A stretch of DNA of 23,306 nucleotides from Gudongella sp964604145 (GTDB lineage Bacteria; Bacillota; Clostridia; Tissierellales; Tissierellaceae): assembly GCA_964604145.1 (NCBI GenBank), contig CAZRXS010000021.1, positions 1 to 23,306 of the forward strand, in the 5' to 3' direction. Position numbers and translations under genes: made by a program. Each line of letters starts with the position of its first letter. The first letter of the stretch is position 1. Below the pieces are notes generated by a model. That model made no database searches and was not told the DNA's origin. It saw nothing but the letters and a program-made list of their open reading frames with translations. Below, in pieces: positions 21,931 through 23,306 of this stretch.

Positions 21931-22009
21931 TAATGTATGATGAGTGTTTAGCACACTCCTTCTGTCCCCATAGTTTGGGAGAACAAAATGGAAGGTGGTT
22001 TTATATTAC

Positions 22010-22270
22010 ATGACTAGTGTAGCTCAGATCAAAAAGGACTTAGAAGGATGCATAGGAATGAAAGTTAGCCTTAAAGCCAACAGAGGAAGAAAAAAAACTA
22101 CTGTTAATGAAGGCGTTTTAGAATCTGCATATCCAAGCTTATTTGTAGTAAGGATATCAAATGATTATAACAGCTCAAGAACAGTATCTTACACTTATTC
22201 AGATGTACTTACTTCAACCGTAGAAGTAACCATCCTAGGAGAAACAAATCGACTTGTAAATATTTCTTAA
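22010..22270 (+). CDS. veg: Veg protein
   Basis: An 86-residue basic protein of the Veg family. In B. subtilis, Veg is very strongly transcribed and has been linked to biofilm-matrix gene expression. IKKDLEGCIGMKVSLKANRGRKKTT is the hallmark N-terminal block, followed by GVLESAYPSLFVVRI and VSYTYSDVLTSTVEV. ATG 22010 gives the family N-terminus; the GTG at 21995 overlaps the GGAAGGTGG ribosome site, which is about 11 bases from the ATG. Two near-consensus tandem promoters imply high expression. It is followed by its own terminator, then ispE, as in the B. subtilis order. Confidence 0.95.
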   Translation: MTSVAQIKKDLEGCIGMKVSLKANRGRKKTTVNEGVLESAYPSLFVVRISNDYNSSRTVSYTYSDVLTSTVEVTILGETNRLVNIS

Positions 22271-22273
22271 TGC

Positions 22274-22298
22274 AACCTACCCTTGTGGTAGGTTTTTT
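22274..22298 (+). terminator. Rho-independent terminator after veg
   Basis: AACCTACC (22274-22281) pairs with GGTAGGTT (22287-22294) around a five-base loop, followed by TTTT. It starts three bases after the veg stop. Confidence 0.88.
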
Positions 22299-22311
22299 AC
22301 ATTAGAAGTTA

Positions 22312-22320
22312 TGTTATAAT
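22312..22320 (+). promoter_or_regulatory. Extended -10 promoter of ispE
   Basis: TG-T followed by TATAAT (22315-22320), 33 bases before the start codon. No good -35. GGGAG lies between it and the ATG. Confidence 0.5.
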
Positions 22321-22353
22321 GTTATTAAAACTATTTTATTTGGGAGATATACT

Positions 22354-23196
22354 ATGAAGTTACAATTAGATTCATATGCGAAAATCAATCTATCTTTGGA
22401 TGTTGTAAGAAAAAGATATGATGGATACCATGAGATTAGGAGCGTTATGCAACAAATTGATTTATCAGACCAATTATCCTTTTCTGAAAATAAAAATGGA
22501 GTGATAATAACCTGCGATAACGATCAAGTCCCAGTTGATAAGTCAAATTTAGTTTATAAGGCATGGGAAGAGCTTTCAAAACTCGCAAAGACTAAAATAG
22601 GTATAAGGGTTCATATAAAAAAGAGAATTCCAGTAGCTGCAGGGCTAGCAGGAGGAAGTACAAATTGCGCAACAGCTCTAAAGGCGCTAAATAAGCTATG
22701 GGATTTAGCCTTAACTGAGAAAGAACTAATGGATATTGGTATAAAAATCGGTGCAGATGTACCATATTGTTTAATGGGTGGAACAGCCCTAGCTGAGGGA
22801 GTTGGAGAAAAACTCACACAATTAAGATCATTTAAAGATAAGTCGATGCTAATAGCAAACCCTGGTATTCAGATTTCAACAAGCTATGCTTATAGTAAAC
22901 TTGAACTAGGTAAGAATAAAAAAAACATGGAAGAGATTTTAAACTGTATAGATAATATGGATATACATTGTATATCCAAGAAAATGTACAATGTAATGGA
23001 AGATAGTATAATTCCAGAGCATCCTCAAATAGGAAAATTAAAAGAAGAGATGGTAAAAAGAGGCGCTCTAGGTGCACTTATGAGTGGAAGCGGAGCATCG
23101 GTATTTGGGCTTTATGATGATATAGATTATTTAAAGTTTGCGGAAAAGAAATTAAAAAAAGAGGTTCCATTTATTTTTAGTGCAAAGACAATATAA
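22354..23196 (+). CDS. ispE: 4-diphosphocytidyl-2-C-methyl-D-erythritol kinase
   Basis: ATP-dependent kinase of the methylerythritol-phosphate route to isoprenoids, GHMP fold, 280 residues (usual length). The N-terminal SYAKINLSLDV carries the catalytic lysine (K10). PVAAGLAGGSTNCATALKALN is the GHMP glycine-rich ATP loop, and IGADVPYCLMGGTA holds the catalytic aspartate. The C-terminal GALGALMSGSGASVFGLY is the third GHMP motif. It implies that this organism makes isoprenoid precursors by the MEP pathway. Start chosen at the ATG after TTGGGAG; the N-terminus matches the family. Confidence 0.96.
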   Translation: MKLQLDSYAKINLSLDVVRKRYDGYHEIRSVMQQIDLSDQLSFSENKNGVIITCDNDQVPVDKSNLVYKAWEELSKLAKTKIGIRVHIKKRIPVAAGLAGGSTNCATALKALNKLWDLALTEKELMDIGIKIGADVPYCLMGGTALAEGVGEKLTQLRSFKDKSMLIANPGIQISTSYAYSKLELGKNKKNMEEILNCIDNMDIHCISKKMYNVMEDSIIPEHPQIGKLKEEMVKRGALGALMSGSGASVFGLYDDIDYLKFAEKKLKKEVPFIFSAKTI

Positions 23197-23256
23197 TGGC
23201 CTAGGCAAGAAAAGTTCAAAAAGAAGCTAGAAAAAAAACAAAATATAAGGTACAAT

Positions 23257-23288
23257 AAAAGCAAGCAGGGGAAACCTTGCTTGCTTTT
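23257..23288 (+). terminator. Strong hairpin terminator after ispE
   Basis: A 14-bp stem, AAAAGCAAGCAGGG (23257-23270) with CCTTGCTTGCTTTT (23275-23288; one G-T pair), is closed by a GAAA tetraloop. The stem ends in TTTT. Confidence 0.85.
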
Positions 23289-23306
23289 CGGCATTGGTGC
23301 CGAAAA
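23285..23306 (+). other. Second hairpin overlapping the ispE terminator
   Basis: TTTTCGGCA (23285-23293) and TGCCGAAAA (23298-23306) are exact reverse complements around TTGG. Its left arm reuses the four T residues that end the previous stem, so the two hairpins compete for them. The window ends here, so the partner gene, if any, is not visible. Confidence 0.6.

Overview
This window is AT-rich, low-GC Gram-positive DNA. A T-box leader, Veg, ribonuclease M5 and a YabE-type G5/3D protein place it in the Firmicutes. An in-frame TGA in a HesB-like gene (probable selenocysteine) and the general gene content suggest an anaerobic member of the Clostridia or Tissierellia. Species cannot be named from the sequence. 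Two runs of exactly 100 N (14399-14498 and 20202-20301) are scaffold gaps, and both lie among short dispersed repeats.

Layout. (1) 1-5355 is a glycogen operon on the + strand: the 3' part of glycogen synthase glgA, a glycogen-phosphorylase homologue that has lost its catalytic residues, and a type I pullulanase. It ends at a perfect-palindrome bidirectional terminator. (2) 5397-6422 (-) is a YabE-like cell-wall protein with a clear sigma-A promoter. (3) 6500-6880 holds only dispersed repeats. (4) 6881-12657 has a Crp/Fnr regulator (-) divergent from a three-gene operon (+): a NapH-like polyferredoxin membrane protein, an RND membrane-fusion protein and an RND pump. A palindrome between them lies at -41.5 of the operon promoter. 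(5) 12708-13203 is a RelE-type toxin-antitoxin pair. (6) 13432-14361 is carbamate kinase, followed by a repeat and gap 1. (7) 14517-19008 is a Met T-box leader, then metG, tatD, rnmV and rsmA/ksgA. (8) 19038-20121 is a small thiol/redox group: a HesB-like selenoprotein (-), a DUF1858 CxxC protein (+) and a glutaredoxin-like protein (-). The last has a CsoR/CstR-like palindrome in its promoter. (9) After repeats and gap 2 come mgtE, veg and ispE, and the window ends in two overlapping hairpins.

Sections 7 and 9 follow the Bacillus subtilis order metS-yabD-yabE-rnmV-ksgA-yabG-veg-ispE, but the redox group and mgtE sit between ksgA and veg, and the yabE homologue lies about 8 kb upstream.

The strongest observations are the HesB-like selenoprotein, which any standard ORF search misses; the intact but apparently catalytically dead phosphorylase in a glycogen operon; and three operator-like palindromes placed precisely on promoters.
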